From Trebonia sp036276115 (lineage in GTDB: Bacteria > Actinomycetota > Actinomycetes > Streptosporangiales > Streptosporangiaceae), in assembly GCA_036276115.1 (NCBI GenBank), contig DATBEM010000121.1, forward strand, positions 1-64,000: a DNA stretch of 64,000 nt. Direction: 5' to 3'. How positions within the stretch are numbered: the stretch's first letter is position 1; the number at the start of each line of letters is the position of its first letter. Shown here piece by piece: positions 34,802 to 42,645 of the stretch. The notes beneath the pieces are model-generated. The model ran no database searches. It saw only the letters and a list, made by a program, of their open reading frames with translations, and had not been told where the DNA came from. The translations under genes and the position numbers were made by a program.

Positions 34802-35625
34802 GCTCGCCCGGCCGTGCCCCGGCGCCGATAGGCAGTGCCCCCGCGCTAGGCAGTGCCCCCGCGCTAGGCAGTGCCCCCGCGCCGGGGCTGGTCGAGGTCA
34901 GCCGGTCCGGGCCGGTGGTGACGGTCCGGCTGGCCGACGAGGGCGGCCGCAACGCCTTCACCCCGGACCTGGCGGCCCGCTTCGCCGGCGCCCTGGCGGC
35001 GGCGGTGGCCGATCCCGGGGCCAGGGTGGTGGTGCTGGCCGGGCTGCCCGGCATCTTCAGCGCGGGCGGCTCGCGCGAGAGCCTGCTCGGGCTCCCGGGG
35101 AGCCGGGAGACGCTCGAGCACGACGTGATCATCCGCGCGCCGCTGCGCTGCCCGCTGCCGGTGGTGGCGGCGATGCGGGGCCACGCGATCGGCGGCGGCT
35201 TCCTGCTCGGCCTGTACGCCGACATCCCGGTGCTCAGCGAGCGCTCGGTCTACACCGCCAACTTCCTCAGCTACGGGTTCATGCCCTGCATGGGGGCCAC
35301 CTGGGTGCTGCCGCACCGGCTGGGGGGCGCCCTGGCGGCCGAGGCACTGCTCGGGGCGGCCCGGTTCCGGGGCCGGGAGCTGCGCGAGCGGGGCGCGGCA
35401 GTCACGGTGGTGGCCCACGACGCGGTCGAGGACACGGCGGCGGCGCTGGCCACCCGGATCGCGGCCGCCCCCCGGCGTGCCCTCGAGCTGGCCAAGGCGG
35501 CGCTCGTCGCCCCCTGGCGGGCGGCATCGGACCAGGCCTTCGAGCGCGAGGTCCCCGGGCACCTGGAAACGGTCCAGAACCCCATGGCCCGCCAGGCAGT
35601 GGCGGCCGGATACGGACAGTCATGA
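34798..35625 (+). CDS. ECH2, 3-methylglutaconyl-ACP decarboxylase (crotonase fold)
   Basis: 275 aa from the GTG that overlaps the ECH1 stop (GTGA). The first oxyanion loop is LPGIFSAGGSRESL and the second GHAIGGGFLLGLYADIPVLS. ANFLSYGFMPCMGATW matches the ECH2 subgroup. It should decarboxylate 3-methylglutaconyl-ACP to a 3-methylcrotonyl-type acyl-ACP. The N-terminus carries a three-copy 18-bp repeat that yields SAPALG repeats ahead of the fold. Confidence 0.9.
   Translation: MSSPGRAPAPIGSAPALGSAPALGSAPAPGLVEVSRSGPVVTVRLADEGGRNAFTPDLAARFAGALAAAVADPGARVVVLAGLPGIFSAGGSRESLLGLPGSRETLEHDVIIRAPLRCPLPVVAAMRGHAIGGGFLLGLYADIPVLSERSVYTANFLSYGFMPCMGATWVLPHRLGGALAAEALLGAARFRGRELRERGAAVTVVAHDAVEDTAAALATRIAAAPRRALELAKAALVAPWRAASDQAFEREVPGHLETVQNPMARQAVAAGYGQS
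34831..34884. repeat. 18-bp in-frame tandem repeat, three copies
   Basis: Unit GGCAGTGCCCCCGCGCTA three times, the last differing at its final bases. It codes for GSAPAL repeats before the ECH2 domain. Confidence 0.9.
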
Positions 35626-36482
35626 CAACGGCAGTATTGTTCCCCGGGCAGGGCAGCCAGCGTAAGGGCATGGGCGAGGAGCTGTTCGGCCGCTACCCCG
35701 GCGCCGAGCAGGAGGCCGGGGAGATCCTCGGCTACTCGGTGCCCGAGCTGTGCCGCGACGACCCCGGCGGGCGGCTCGGCGACACCCGGTACACCCAGCC
35801 CGTCCGGTACGTGGTCAACGCGCTCGCCTGGCGCGCCGCGGCCGACGACGGCCTAGTCGCGGACGTCCTGCTCGGGCACAGCGTCGGCGAGTACGCCGCG
35901 CTGCTGGCCGCAGGGGTGTTCGACTTCGCCAGCGGCCTGCGGCTGGTCGTCCGCCGGGCGGCGGCGATGGCCAGCGTGCCGGGGTCGATGAGCGTGGTCC
36001 TCGGGCTGGGGGCGGACAAGATCGGCGCGGCCCTGCGCGCGGCCGGGCTGACCGGGATCGACCTGGCCAACCTGAACTCGGCCGACCAGGTCGTGATCGC
36101 CGGCCCGGCCGGGGAGCTAGCCGCCGCGGTCGAGCCGCTGACCAGCGCGGGCGCCTTCCGGGTGCGCCAGCTGGACGTCAGCGGGCCGTTCCACTCGCGC
36201 TACATGCGCGGGGCCGCCCGGGCGTTCGCCCGGTCGGCCAGCGAGGTGCGGTTCGCCCCGCCCGCCATCCCCGTGATCGCCAATCGGACCGCGGCCGAGT
36301 ACCCCGGCTCCGGCATCGCCCGGCTGCTCATCGAGCAGGTCGACCACCAGGTGCGGTGGGCTGAGTCGCTCGCCTACGTCCTGGGCAGGTACCCGGACGT
36401 CACGTTCGTCGAGCTGGGCGGCACGCCGACCCTCGGCAGCACCGTGCGCCGGGCGCTGCAGCAGGCCGGGCGGGCGTCGTGA
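35622..36482 (+). CDS. Trans-acting malonyl acyltransferase
   Basis: 286 aa FabD-like AT. LFPGQGSQ opens the protein; the nucleophile is Ser87 in LGHSVGEYAAL; the catalytic His is in SGPFHSRYM. It supplies malonyl units to the AT-less KS-ACP-ACP protein and probably to the donor ACP. The ATG overlaps the ECH2 stop. It completes the trans-AT set. Confidence 0.93.
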   Translation: MTTAVLFPGQGSQRKGMGEELFGRYPGAEQEAGEILGYSVPELCRDDPGGRLGDTRYTQPVRYVVNALAWRAAADDGLVADVLLGHSVGEYAALLAAGVFDFASGLRLVVRRAAAMASVPGSMSVVLGLGADKIGAALRAAGLTGIDLANLNSADQVVIAGPAGELAAAVEPLTSAGAFRVRQLDVSGPFHSRYMRGAARAFARSASEVRFAPPAIPVIANRTAAEYPGSGIARLLIEQVDHQVRWAESLAYVLGRYPDVTFVELGGTPTLGSTVRRALQQAGRAS

Positions 36483-37453
36483 AGGCGGTCTACGCGACCG
36501 GCCCCCGGCCGCTGGACCCGCTGAGCGCGATCGCGGTGGGCGGGCGGCCCGATCCCGGGCCGCCCGACGGCTGGACGACGGTGCGGGTCCGGGCGGCCAG
36601 CCTCAACGCCCATGACCTGGCCACGGCGCGCGGGGTCGGCATCGCCCGCGACCGCTTCCCCATGATCTTGGGCTGCGACGGGGCCGGCCTGGACGCCGAC
36701 GGCAACCGGGTGCTGGTGTACCCGGTGATCGAGTCGCCCGGCTGGGACGGCGAGGACACGATGAGCCCGGGCCGCCACCTGCTCACCGAGCAGGTCGACG
36801 GCACGATGGCGGAGCTGGTCACGGTGCCCGCCCGTAACCTGGTGCCGCTGCCGCCGTGGCTCTCCTTCGCCGAGGGCGCGTGCCTGGGCGCGGCCTGGCT
36901 GACCGCCTACCGCATGCTGTTCACCCGGTCGGGCCTGCAGCCGGGCGACACCGTCCTCGTCCAGGGCAGCGGCGGCGGCCTGTCGCAGGCGCTGATCGCG
37001 CTGGGGCGGCTGGGCGGGTTCCGGGTCTGGGCCACCGGGCGGGCCGAGGGCAGCCGCCGCACGGCCCTGGAGCTGGGCGCGCACCAGGCCTTCGAGCCCG
37101 GGGCGCGGCTTCCGCGCCCGGTCGACGCGGTCATGGACTCGGTCGGCCGGGTGACCTGGCAGCACTCGCTGGAGGCGCTGCGCCCCGGCGGCAGCCTCGT
37201 GCTGGCGGGGGCGACCACCGGGGCCAACCCGCCCGCCCGGCTCGCCCGCACGTTCTTCCTGCAGTTGTCGGTTGTCGGCGTGTTCTGCGGCACCCGGGCA
37301 GAGCTGCGCCGCCTGATCAGCCTGCTTGAGGTATCCGGCGTCCGGCCGCATATCGACCAGGAATACAGCCTGGACGAGGCGCCGAAGGCGCTGGCGAAGA
37401 TGGCCGCCGGAGAAATCAATGGCAAGCTCATCATTCTACCAGGAGAGGGATAA
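36479..37453 (+). CDS. MDR-family oxidoreductase (zinc-independent quinone/enoyl reductase type)
   Basis: 324 aa. GroES-like N-domain (VRVRAASLNAHDLATARG) and a Rossmann domain with VLVQGSGGGLSQALIALGRLGG; catalytic zinc ligands are not visible. The GTG overlaps the AT stop. In HCS-containing pathways an ER of this fold can reduce the 3-methylcrotonyl product to isovaleryl, so it may finish the branched unit. That role is inferred. Another MDR lies at 54361. Confidence 0.88.
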   Translation: MKAVYATGPRPLDPLSAIAVGGRPDPGPPDGWTTVRVRAASLNAHDLATARGVGIARDRFPMILGCDGAGLDADGNRVLVYPVIESPGWDGEDTMSPGRHLLTEQVDGTMAELVTVPARNLVPLPPWLSFAEGACLGAAWLTAYRMLFTRSGLQPGDTVLVQGSGGGLSQALIALGRLGGFRVWATGRAEGSRRTALELGAHQAFEPGARLPRPVDAVMDSVGRVTWQHSLEALRPGGSLVLAGATTGANPPARLARTFFLQLSVVGVFCGTRAELRRLISLLEVSGVRPHIDQEYSLDEAPKALAKMAAGEINGKLIILPGEG

Positions 37454-37515
37454 GCTCCCGGGGAACAACCAGGCAATCTCCGGTCCATCCGCAGAGAAAA
37501 CCGTGGAGGTAGTCA

Positions 37516-39138
37516 ATGCTGGTTAGAAAGAAATCATGGCTGGCCCTTGTCCTGGTCGGGCTGGGCGCCATTTTGCTCGGAACGCTGCCCATGACCTCGC
37601 AGGCGGCGGTGCTGCACCGTAACGGGGCGACCACGGCCGACTGGGCGTCCTGGCAGGGCGAGCTATCGGGCGACCGGTTCGCCCCGGGCACGCCGGTCAC
37701 CCCGCAGAACGTCAGCCACCTCAGCGAGTCATGGGCGTTCACGCTGCCCCGGATCACCGGCACCAACCCGTCCAGCCAGCCGGCCGTGGTCGGGAACACC
37801 CTCTACGTGGGCAGCAACGACGCCAAGTTCTTCGCGCTCGACGCGACCACCGGCGCCACCGTGTGGAGCTTCGACCTGACCAGCGTGGTCGGGCCGGTCG
37901 GCTCGACCCCGGACCCGGTCCGGGACGGCGCGGCGGTATCGAACGGGGTGGTCTACTTCGGCGACACCCGGGGCTACCTGTACGCGCTGAACGCGCGGAC
38001 CGGCGCCCTGCGCTGGGCGATCCGGGTGGACCCGGCCAACCCCGACGTCCAGGAGACCGGCTCCCCGACCGTGTACAACGGGCTGGTCTACATCGGGACC
38101 TCCAACGATGAGAACAACTTCCAGGAAACGAACCTGAACTACCCCTGCTGCACCGCGCGGGGCCAGGTGGTCGCGGTCAGCGCCGCGACCGGCGCGGTGG
38201 CCTGGCGGCACTACACGGTGCCGGCGGCCCAGGCGACCGGCACGTGGCCGAGCGGGGCGACCCAGTACGGGCCGTCCGGGGTCTCGGTCTGGACCACGCC
38301 GGTCATCAACCCGGCGGCGGGCCTGCTGTACGTGGGCACCGGCAACAACTACACCGGCTCGGCCGGCCAGGCCGACAGCGTGCTGGCCCTGAGCCTGCGC
38401 ACGGGCAAGACGGCCTGGAGCTACCAGGCCCAGCCGGACACTTACACCACCACCTGCGACGACCCCGCGCTGGCGCCGACCTACTGCCCCGCCCAGGCCG
38501 CCGGCAACGCCCATGACTGGGACATGTCGTCCGGCAACCTCTACCAGGCCGGCGGGCGGACCATCCTCGGCATGGGGGACAAGGCGGGCGCCTACCGGGC
38601 GTTCGACGCGGTGACCGGCAAGCTGCTGTGGACCCAGCACCTGGTGGCCAACCCCAGCACGGAGGGCGGCGACGGCGGCATCGTGTGGGGCGGCAGCACC
38701 GACGGGCACCGCATCTACGTCGCCACCTGGTTCGCCAACCCGGGCGTGATGTACGCGCTCAACCCGGCGACCGGCGCCATCGAGTGGCAGACGCCCACCC
38801 CGGCCGACGGGTGCACCACCGGCGGCGCGGCGGGCAACCCGAGCTGCCAGCTCGCCTTCACCCCGGCCGTGACCTCGGTCCCGGGCCTGGTCTTCGAGGG
38901 GAACGCGGACGGCAAGCTGTACGCATTCTCGTCGTCCACCGGGCAGATCGCGTGGCAGTACGACACCGTTCGCGAGTTCCAGGGAGTCAACGGGGTGCCT
39001 GGCTTCGGCGAGTCGCTATCTGGGATTGGTGGTGTAGTAGTGGCGAACGGCATGCTTTACGTCGAATCGGGCTACTACCCGCTATTCGCGTCGACCGAGG
39101 GCACTGTGCTCCTTGCGTTCAAGCTGTCCGGTTCGTAA
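37516..39138 (+). CDS. Secreted PQQ-type beta-propeller dehydrogenase-like protein
   Basis: 540 aa. The signal segment SWLALVLVGLGAILLGTLP is followed by export site TSQAA. Repeated blades contain the W-motif pattern LDATTGATVWSF, LNARTGALRW, VSAATGAVAW, LSLRTGKTAW and LNPATGAIEW, as in quinoprotein alcohol or polyvinyl-alcohol dehydrogenases. A CC pair (YPCCTARG) may be the vicinal disulfide seen in some quinoproteins. GGAGG precedes the ATG. It is the last gene of the rightward operon, 62 bp after the MDR gene. It may oxidise or activate the product outside the membrane. No PQQ synthesis gene is in the window. Confidence 0.82.
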   Translation: MLVRKKSWLALVLVGLGAILLGTLPMTSQAAVLHRNGATTADWASWQGELSGDRFAPGTPVTPQNVSHLSESWAFTLPRITGTNPSSQPAVVGNTLYVGSNDAKFFALDATTGATVWSFDLTSVVGPVGSTPDPVRDGAAVSNGVVYFGDTRGYLYALNARTGALRWAIRVDPANPDVQETGSPTVYNGLVYIGTSNDENNFQETNLNYPCCTARGQVVAVSAATGAVAWRHYTVPAAQATGTWPSGATQYGPSGVSVWTTPVINPAAGLLYVGTGNNYTGSAGQADSVLALSLRTGKTAWSYQAQPDTYTTTCDDPALAPTYCPAQAAGNAHDWDMSSGNLYQAGGRTILGMGDKAGAYRAFDAVTGKLLWTQHLVANPSTEGGDGGIVWGGSTDGHRIYVATWFANPGVMYALNPATGAIEWQTPTPADGCTTGGAAGNPSCQLAFTPAVTSVPGLVFEGNADGKLYAFSSSTGQIAWQYDTVREFQGVNGVPGFGESLSGIGGVVVANGMLYVESGYYPLFASTEGTVLLAFKLSGS

Positions 39139-39160
39139 CCCTCAGCACGGGCCAATCACG

Positions 39161-39199
39161 CGTCCCGGGCCTCCGGCGTTTAGGCTGGAGCCCGGGACG
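39161..39199. terminator. Hairpin after the beta-propeller gene
   Basis: CGTCCCGGG plus CTCC pairs with GGAG plus CCCGGGACG, 13 bp with one bulged C and a 10-base loop. It lies between the beta-propeller stop and the ribosome binding site of the NmrA-like gene. Confidence 0.65.
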
Positions 39200-39227
39200 T
39201 GTTATTGCGGATAGATGGAGGAAAGCG

Positions 39228-39860
39228 ATGCGATTGCTTGTCATTGGCGCGGCCGGGCGGACCGGGCTGCATGTCGTCGACAGCGCCCTGTCGGCCGGGC
39301 ACGCGGTAACGGCGTTCGTGCGGCGGCCGGAGGCCCTGGGGGGCCAGCGCGAAGGGCTCACGGTGGTCCGCGGCGACGTGCTCGACGCGACCTCCGTCGC
39401 CGCCGCGATGGCGGGCCACGACGCGGTCGCCTCGGTGGTCGGGGTCAAGGGCCGGGAGGCCACCACCGTGTTCTCCGCCGGCACGGCCAACATCCTGGCC
39501 GCGATGGGCCAGCACGGGGTCCGGCGGGTGGTCGCGCTGTCCACCGCGGGCCTCGACCCGGACGTGGAGATGCCGCTGGCGCAGCGCCTGGTGTCCAACT
39601 ACATCGTGGCCCGGATGCTGCGCAACCTGTATGAGGACCAGGCCAGGATGGAATCGGAGCTGGCGGCGAGCGACACCGACTGGACGATCGTGCGGGCGGC
39701 ACTGCTGACCGAGAAGCCCGCCACCGGCAACTACCGCACGGCGGTGGGCGACCGGCTGAAGCGCCCCGAGCGGATCAGCCGGGCCGACCTGGCGGCCTAC
39801 ATCGTGGCGTGCCTGGGCGATGCGGAGACCTACCGCAAGAAGGTCATGATCGCGTACTGA
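39228..39860 (+). CDS. NmrA-like atypical SDR (third copy)
   Basis: 210 aa. GAAGRTGLHVVDSALSAGHAV is the dinucleotide loop. RGDVLDATSVAAAM, FSAGTANILAAM and DTDWTIVRAALLTEKPATG follow. It is closest to the copy at 11850, sharing the SAGxANILAAM segment and the same length. GGAGGAAAG lies before the ATG. It may reduce a quinone or ketone of the pathway. Confidence 0.85.
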   Translation: MRLLVIGAAGRTGLHVVDSALSAGHAVTAFVRRPEALGGQREGLTVVRGDVLDATSVAAAMAGHDAVASVVGVKGREATTVFSAGTANILAAMGQHGVRRVVALSTAGLDPDVEMPLAQRLVSNYIVARMLRNLYEDQARMESELAASDTDWTIVRAALLTEKPATGNYRTAVGDRLKRPERISRADLAAYIVACLGDAETYRKKVMIAY

Positions 39861-39987
39861 GCCGACCTGGCCGCGCCCGCGAGGCGAGCGGCCGGCGGGC
39901 GGCGGGGACCTCCCCGCCGCCCGCGAACCGGGACGTAAACCCGGTCGAAGCGGCCCTCGGCGCTTGCGCTCGGTCCCCTTCAGCACA

Positions 39988-40021
39988 TATTATGGTGACT
40001 AGAAATTTAAGCTCACCTTAA
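39988..40021 (+). promoter_or_regulatory. Exporter promoter with 32-bp palindromic operator
   Basis: The region 39990-40021 is an imperfect palindrome centred on AAATTT: TTA, one base, GGTGA, four bases, AAATTT, four bases, TCACC, one base, TAA. It overlaps a TATTAT -10 (39988-39993), with TTGCGC 18 bases upstream. A repressor bound here would shut the DrrAB-like exporter. Confidence 0.7.
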
Positions 40022-40023
40022 CT

Positions 40024-40047
40024 ATGCCGACCGAGCCACCGTTATGA
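40024..40047 (+). CDS. Seven-codon leader ORF before the exporter
   Basis: ATG CCG ACC GAG CCA CCG TTA TGA encodes MPTEPPL and its stop overlaps the exporter ATG (ATGA). The exporter has no Shine-Dalgarno of its own, so translation could depend on this leader. Support is position only. Confidence 0.3.
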   Translation: MPTEPPL

Positions 40048-41060
40048 GGTACCAAGTGTCGGACGATCCCGCCATCGTGGTCCGCGACCTTCGCAAGACC
40101 TACGGCAAGGTGGTGGCGCTGGACGGGCTTAGCTTCGAAGTCCCCGCCGGTTCCGTCACCGGCCTGCTGGGGCCGAACGGGTCCGGGAAGACCACCACCA
40201 TCTCCATCCTCTCGACCGCGCTGCGGCCCGACAGCGGCGAGGCCACCGTCCTCGGCGTCGACGCGGTGCACAAGGCCCCCGCGGTCCGCCGCCTCATTGG
40301 CTTCGCCGGGCAGTTCGCGGCGGTCGACGCCAGCCTCACCGGGCACGAGAACCTGCGCCTGATCGGGCGGCTGAGCCGCCTGCGGCGCGGCGACGCCCGG
40401 TCGCGGGCCACCGAGCTGCTTGAGCGGTTCGACCTGTCCGACGCCGGCGGCCGGCTGGTCCGGACCTACTCCGGCGGCATGCGCCGCCGGCTGGACCTGG
40501 CCGCGGCGCTCATGCACCGGCCGCCGCTGCTGTTCCTGGACGAGCCCACCACCGGGCTGGACCCGGAGAGCCGGCTGGGCCTGTGGGACATCGTGCGCGA
40601 CCTCGTCCAGGAGGGGACCACGGTCCTGCTCACCACCCAGTACCTGGATGAGGCGGACGCGCTGGCCGACAACCTGGTGATCATCGCCGGGGGGCAGGTC
40701 GTGGAGCGCGGGACGCCGCGGGCGCTGCGCCAGCGGGTCGGGTCGGCCGTCGTCCGGCTCACCTTCAACAGCGAGGCCGACGCCGCCAAGGCGGCCCGGG
40801 TGCTGGCCGGGCAGTACGACCCCAGCCAGGACGGGGAGACCGTCCAGCTCACCGAGGGGGGCGGCTCGGCCGAGATCATGGGCATCGCCCGGGCACTGGA
40901 GGGCCGGGCGCCCGACCCGGCCAGCGTCGAGATCCGCGAGCCCACCCTCGACGACGTCTTCCTGTCGCTGACCGGCAAGTCGGCCAAGGAAGCGGCCCGG
41001 GAACCGGCCCGGGACGCGGAGGCCGTGCCCGTCGGCACCCAATCACAAGGAGCCTCATGA
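40044..41060 (+). CDS. ABC transporter ATP-binding subunit, DrrA-like
   Basis: 338 aa. Walker A GPNGSGKTT at 43-51, signature YSGGMRRRLDLA, Walker B LLFLDEPTTGLDP and switch His replaced by Gln in LLTTQYLDEADAL, as in DrrA. The C-terminal extension with EPTLDDVFLSLTG is the DrrA-family regulatory end. Together with the next gene it should export the polyketide and give self-resistance. The stop overlaps the permease ATG. Confidence 0.94.
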   Translation: MRYQVSDDPAIVVRDLRKTYGKVVALDGLSFEVPAGSVTGLLGPNGSGKTTTISILSTALRPDSGEATVLGVDAVHKAPAVRRLIGFAGQFAAVDASLTGHENLRLIGRLSRLRRGDARSRATELLERFDLSDAGGRLVRTYSGGMRRRLDLAAALMHRPPLLFLDEPTTGLDPESRLGLWDIVRDLVQEGTTVLLTTQYLDEADALADNLVIIAGGQVVERGTPRALRQRVGSAVVRLTFNSEADAAKAARVLAGQYDPSQDGETVQLTEGGGSAEIMGIARALEGRAPDPASVEIREPTLDDVFLSLTGKSAKEAAREPARDAEAVPVGTQSQGAS

Positions 41061-41875
41061 CCACCGCCGCCGTCAGCGCCGCCCCCCGGCTGGAGCCACT
41101 GGGGTCCGGGACGGGACCGACGATCTTCCAGGACATCTGGGACGTCACCTGGCGCAACCTGTTGTCGACGCTCCGCCAGCCGCAGGCGCTGGTCTTCTCG
41201 GCCATCCAGCCGGTGCTGTTCGTCTGCCTGTTCCGCTACGCCTTCGGCGGGGCGATTCACGTGCCCGGCGTGGCCTACGTGAACTTCCTGATGCCGGGGA
41301 TCTTCGCCCAGAGCGTGGCGTTCGGCGCGATCGGCACGGCCGTGGGCCTGTCCACCGACCTGCGCACCGGACTGCTGGAGCGGTTCCGCACGCTGCCCAT
41401 GTCCCAGTTCGCGATCCTCGCCGGGCGCACCACCGCCGACCTCATCAGGAACCTGTTCGTCCTCGCGGTCATGGTCGGCATCGGCTTCGCCGTCGGCTTC
41501 CGGGTGCAGACCAACGCCGCCGCGTTCCTGGCCGCGCTGGGCCTGGTGGTGCTGTTCGGGTACGTGTTCTCCTGGGGCTTCGTCGCCCTTGGCCTGGCCA
41601 CCGGCAACGCCGAGGCGGCCCAGGCGGCCGGCGTGCCGGTCATGTTCCTGCTGGTCTTCGCCTCGCCCGCGTTCATCCCGGTGCAGGACATGCCGGGCTG
41701 GCTCCAGTCGGTGGCGGCCCACCAGCCGCTGGCGGCGCTCGTCAACGCGCTGCGGCCCCTGGTGCTGGGCGGCCCGACCGCCAGCCACGTGCTGTCGTCC
41801 GTCGCCTGGAGCGCCGGCCTGCTCGTGGTGTTCGCGGTCTTGTCCATGCTTCAGTACCGGCGGCTGACCCGCTAA
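41057..41875 (+). CDS. ABC-2 type permease, DrrB-like
   Basis: 272 aa with six membrane helices. RNLLSTLRQPQALVFSAIQPVLF, the YVNFLMPGIFAQSVAFG segment and GLLERFRTLPMSQFAILAGRTTADL are hallmarks of DrrB-like permeases. Start overlaps the ATPase gene (ATGA). An 18-bp hairpin follows. Confidence 0.94.
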   Translation: MTTAAVSAAPRLEPLGSGTGPTIFQDIWDVTWRNLLSTLRQPQALVFSAIQPVLFVCLFRYAFGGAIHVPGVAYVNFLMPGIFAQSVAFGAIGTAVGLSTDLRTGLLERFRTLPMSQFAILAGRTTADLIRNLFVLAVMVGIGFAVGFRVQTNAAAFLAALGLVVLFGYVFSWGFVALGLATGNAEAAQAAGVPVMFLLVFASPAFIPVQDMPGWLQSVAAHQPLAALVNALRPLVLGGPTASHVLSSVAWSAGLLVVFAVLSMLQYRRLTR

Positions 41876-41894
41876 TCATCTTAACCCGGCCCTA

Positions 41895-41932
41895 ACGAGC
41901 TGCTGGCCCGTCCCGACGGGCCAGCAGCTCGT
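41895..41932. terminator. 18-bp perfect hairpin between convergent operons
   Basis: An 18-bp perfect stem with a two-base CC gap (ACGAGCTGCTGGCCCGTC and its complement), between the rightward exporter and the leftward response regulator. It is probably a bidirectional terminator. Confidence 0.85.
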
Positions 41933-41973
41933 CGGGACAGGCCAGGCCCTCGCGGGCCACCTCCGGAGAAGCT

Positions 41974-42645
41974 CTAATGCCCCAGGCCTGCCCGGCGGGC
42001 CCGGACCGCGGCCTCGGTCCTGTCAATGACCTGCAGTTTGGCGAAGATCCGCGAGATGTAGTTGCGCACCGTCTTTACCGATAGCCCCATCTGGCGCGCT
42101 ATTGCCGAGTTGCCGAGGCCGTCGGCGATAAGCTCCAGCACCTCCCGCTCGCGCTCGGTCAGCTCGGGAAACGGGTTCGCGTCAGCCTGCGGGTTAGTCA
42201 GGTGATCGACTATCCAGCTTGCTGAATGAGCGTCGAAGGCCAGGCCGCCCGCGCTGACCACCCGGATCGCGAGGCTAACCTCCTCCCAGCTCGCCTCCTT
42301 GAGCAGGAATCCCCGTGCGCCCGCCCGGATGGCTGAAAGGAACGTCTCCTTATCGGCGTGCATCGTGACGATGATCACGCCAATCTTCGGGTATTTGGCC
42401 GACAGCGTCTTGGTGGCCTCAGTCCCGGTGGCCTCAGTCCCGGTCTCCCCCGGCATGCTGATATCCATCACGACGAGCTGCGGGCGGAGGTCATGGGTCT
42501 TGGCGATGGCCTCCGCGGCGGATTCCGCCTCGCCTACCACGCGCAGGTCGCCCATTCCCTCAAGGAGGGTCTTAAGGCCCCATCGGTAAACGGGGTGGTC
42601 ATCGACAATTAGGATGTCTATAGACTTTTTGTCCGAAGGGTCCAT
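41974..42645 (-). CDS. NarL/LuxR-family response regulator
   Basis: 223 aa. Receiver domain 10-130 with acidic DD pair (VDDHP), phosphoacceptor Asp61 in VVMDISMPG and Lys116 in FLLKEAS. The C-terminal LuxR helix-turn-helix reads LTEREREVLELIADGLGNSAIARQ, then VKTVRNYISRI. The loop after the Asp carries a duplicated GTEAT caused by a 15-bp repeat, five residues longer than usual. It overlaps the kinase gene by 47 bp. Possibly the cluster regulator; the targets are unknown. Confidence 0.93.
   Translation of the reverse strand: MDPSDKKSIDILIVDDHPVYRWGLKTLLEGMGDLRVVGEAESAAEAIAKTHDLRPQLVVMDISMPGETGTEATGTEATKTLSAKYPKIGVIIVTMHADKETFLSAIRAGARGFLLKEASWEEVSLAIRVVSAGGLAFDAHSASWIVDHLTNPQADANPFPELTEREREVLELIADGLGNSAIARQMGLSVKTVRNYISRIFAKLQVIDRTEAAVRARRAGLGH
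42412..42441. repeat. 15-bp in-frame duplication in the response regulator
   Basis: GGTGGCCTCAGTCCC twice in a row on the plus strand. It inserts an extra GTEAT in the loop eight residues after the phosphoacceptor Asp. Confidence 0.9.

Noticed and set aside
34795..34802. GTCGTGAG (reverse of the promoter core) at the ECH1/ECH2 junction
   Set aside because: It is formed by the GTGA overlap of two genes, with no leftward gene to serve.
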